From positions 124,001 through 188,000 of the forward strand of contig NZ_JAKVIJ010000004.1 in assembly GCF_022760965.1 (NCBI RefSeq): 64,000 nucleotides of DNA, written 5' to 3'. Source of the DNA: Simplicispira sedimenti (lineage in GTDB: Bacteria > Pseudomonadota > Gammaproteobacteria > Burkholderiales > Burkholderiaceae_C). Positions 62,456 to 64,000 of this stretch are shown in pieces (positions within the stretch are counted from its first letter, which is position 1; every line of letters starts with the position of its first letter). The notes below the pieces were generated by a model. That model saw nothing but the letters and a program-made list of their open reading frames with translations. It was not told the DNA's origin and made no database searches. The translations under genes and the position numbers were made by a program.

Positions 62456-63217
62456 TCAGCGCGGGGCCGATGCGGGGTCGGCCACCGTGGCCGCCTGGTG
62501 CGGCTTGCGCGCCACGATGTAGGGGCGCACGTCGCGGCCCTTGGTGGCGTGGCGCTCCACGGCCAGCACCTCGAAGCCATGGCGCGCAATGGTGGCCTCC
62601 AGCGCCGGCCCTTGGAAGCAGTGCACGGGTGGTGCCAAGCCCAGGGCGCGCGCCAGCGGTAGCGCCACCCAAGGGATCAGCGGGTTCATCTCCGCCACGC
62701 ACGGCGTTTTGGAGATAAAGAACCCGCCCGGCCGCAGCGCCTGCCACACGGCGTCCAGCCCGCCGTCCAGGTCGGGCAGCAGGTGCAGCACGTTGAAGGC
62801 CAGCACCACGTCGTAGGCCTGGGGTGCTTGCTGGGCGGCGCCTGCAGCGTCCAGCACGGCAAAGTCCAGTTGCGCCACCGGGGTGGCCGCGAGCTTTTCC
62901 TGGGCAATGGACACCATCTGGGAAGACACATCGGTGGCATGCAGGCGCCGCACCCGGTGGGCCAGGCGCAAGGCCGTGGTGCCGGTGCCGCAGCCGATCT
63001 CCAGCACCTGGTCTGACTCGGCCAGCAGTTCGCTGGTGCGGCGCAGGCTGGCCTCGTAACCGGCCTCGTCGGCAATGGGGCTGGCGGCGTACTTGCGCGC
63101 CATCTTGTCCCAGAAGCGAGCGCTCTGGCGCAGAGCGGCGGGGTCGGGTGGCGCGGGCGGCAACGCGTTTGTGGCCAGGGGGGTGGGCGTGGTCGTCATG
63201 GCGGGGCGTGAAAACAT
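62456..63217 (-). CDS. Class I SAM-dependent methyltransferase
   Basis: This 253-residue methyltransferase has a Rossmann-like fold with the SAM motif VLEIGCGTGTTALRL (about residues 71-85) and a second acidic motif near AVLDAAGAA. The substrate is unknown; the closest overall resemblance is to small-molecule or quinone-type methyltransferases. ATG starts at 63217 and 63199 are both possible, neither with a strong ribosome site. It is divergent from a LysR gene that probably regulates it. Confidence 0.85.
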   Translation of the reverse strand: MFSRPAMTTTPTPLATNALPPAPPDPAALRQSARFWDKMARKYAASPIADEAGYEASLRRTSELLAESDQVLEIGCGTGTTALRLAHRVRRLHATDVSSQMVSIAQEKLAATPVAQLDFAVLDAAGAAQQAPQAYDVVLAFNVLHLLPDLDGGLDAVWQALRPGGFFISKTPCVAEMNPLIPWVALPLARALGLAPPVHCFQGPALEATIARHGFEVLAVERHATKGRDVRPYIVARKPHQAATVADPASAPR

Positions 63218-63243
63218 GCAGCGATGCTATCCATACACCAATC

Positions 63244-63270
63244 AACTGCATAGGCCCATAATTTGCAGTT
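63244..63270. promoter_or_regulatory. Candidate LysR operator in the divergent promoter region
   Basis: AACTGCA (63244-63250) and TGCAGTT (63264-63270) form a perfect 7-bp inverted repeat with a 13-bp spacer, 17 bp before the LysR start codon and 26 bp before the methyltransferase start. This fits a LysR-type binding site. Confidence 0.6.
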
Positions 63271-63287
63271 AGGTAATACGTTTTTGC

Positions 63288-64000
63288 ATGAATCACCCCG
63301 ACTGGAACCTTTTGCGCGCGTTTCTGGAGACGGCGGACACCGGCTCGCTCTCGGCCGCCGCGCGCAAGCTGGGGCAGACCCAGCCGACGCTGAGCCGCCA
63401 GGTGGCCGCGCTGGAGCAGCAACTGGGCGTGATGCTGTTCGAGCGCGTGGGCAAGCGCATGGTGCTGACGGCCACGGGCCAGGCGCTGCTGGCCCAGGCC
63501 CGCGCCATGGGCGCTGCGGCGGATGCCCTGGCGCTCATGGCCACGGGGCGCTCGCAGGCGGTGGAGGGGGTGGTGTCGGTGTCGGCCAGCGATGCGGTGG
63601 CGGCCCACATCCTGCCCCGCGCGGTGGCGCGGCTGCGCCAGCAGGCGCCGGGCATCGTGATCGAGGTGGTGACCACCAACCAGCTCAGCGACCTGCTGCG
63701 CCGCGAGGCAGACATCGCCATCCGCCATGTGGCCCCCGACCAGCCGGACCTGATCGGGCGGCTGATTCGCCACGCCACGGCGGGCTTTTACGCCAGCAGC
63801 GCCTGGGTGGCTGCACACGGGCACCCGCGCACTGCCGCCGATGCGGCGCACTGCGACTTCATCGGCGCCGACCGCGCAGGCCGCTACCAGGCCTACCTGC
63901 AGGCGCATGGCCTGCCGGTGGGGGCGGCGCAGTTCAAGGTGCTGGCCGAGAACGCCTCCACCGCCTGGGAGATGGTGCGCCAGGGCCTGGGCATTGGCAC
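63288..64000 (+). CDS. LysR-family transcriptional regulator (cut at window edge)
   Basis: The first 237 or so residues are present. The winged helix (about residues 3-60, WNLLRAFLETADTGSLSAAARKLGQTQPTLSRQVAALE) is complete, and the effector domain runs off the end of the window. It is divergent from the methyltransferase gene and faces a perfect inverted repeat in the shared promoter region, so it probably controls that gene and itself. Confidence 0.92.
   Translation, partial: MNHPDWNLLRAFLETADTGSLSAAARKLGQTQPTLSRQVAALEQQLGVMLFERVGKRMVLTATGQALLAQARAMGAAADALALMATGRSQAVEGVVSVSASDAVAAHILPRAVARLRQQAPGIVIEVVTTNQLSDLLRREADIAIRHVAPDQPDLIGRLIRHATAGFYASSAWVAAHGHPRTAADAAHCDFIGADRAGRYQAYLQAHGLPVGAAQFKVLAENASTAWEMVRQGLGIG

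Overview
The window is a high-GC, densely coded bacterial chromosome segment. Protein families and gene order point to the Burkholderiales, most likely Comamonadaceae (Acidovorax or a relative): a lysC/tilS/accA/alkA/cysS block next to tRNA-Ser, an unlinked E1-type dehydrogenase, single-gene lpxH and mtfA, and many copies of a 17-bp palindrome ending in a GCGCTT-like tail. No rRNA, CRISPR array or intact prophage is visible.

Layout. 1-3 kb: membrane-anchored cytochrome c and a copper P1B-ATPase with two CPMHPEV metal-binding modules. 3-10 kb: cheV, two small unknown genes, a patatin lipase and a 1314-residue CheR-PAS-GGDEF-EAL protein. 10-17 kb: a secreted protein with a phospholipase-A2-like motif, two overlapping membrane-protein genes, a ketopantoate reductase-like gene, a Lon-like protease and glycerate kinase. 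17-29 kb: an uptake/hydrolysis locus. It holds a separate binding protein on the plus strand, then on the minus strand a sigma-54 activator, two binding proteins that share a 707-bp identical block, a secreted PHB-depolymerase-type esterase, a complete LivGFHM-type ABC importer and an alpha/beta hydrolase, closed by a terminator. 29-37 kb: hslR, tRNA-Ser, lysC, tilS, a chemoreceptor, accA, alkA-like and cysS. 37-43 kb: TPR protein, L,D-transpeptidase, two cyclophilins, lpxH and mtfA, followed by a 0.6-kb imperfect palindrome. 43-49 kb: methionine gamma-lyase (mdeA) and an E1 dehydrogenase (mdeB), each beside a divergent Lrp-type regulator. 49-54 kb: esterase, DODA-type dioxygenase, arfB, aroQ, a small secreted protein and glnS. 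53.6-56.6 kb: a small accessory patch with a zeta-toxin-like kinase, small unknown ORFs, an XRE/AbiEii toxin-antitoxin pair whose toxin has lost a predicted catalytic Asp, and a GIY-YIG protein. 56.6-64 kb: DUF924, a serine protease/FHA membrane-protein pair, a three-gene GIY-YIG/MarR/unknown operon, a 264-bp MITE-like element, DUF2322, SRPBCC, a methyltransferase and a divergent LysR gene cut by the window edge.

The best candidate for an undescribed system is the 18.5-29 kb locus. Both binding-protein genes carry well-matched sigma-54 (-24/-12) promoters, and the sigma-54 activator gene lies immediately upstream. Together with a secreted polyester-type depolymerase, an ABC importer and an intracellular-type hydrolase, this reads as one regulated unit that may degrade a polyester outside the cytoplasm and import the products. 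That function is an inference. The second strong signal is repeat biology: a 17-bp palindrome family that also sits in frame inside four genes, a nested-hairpin MITE and a giant palindrome abutting a shortened gene.
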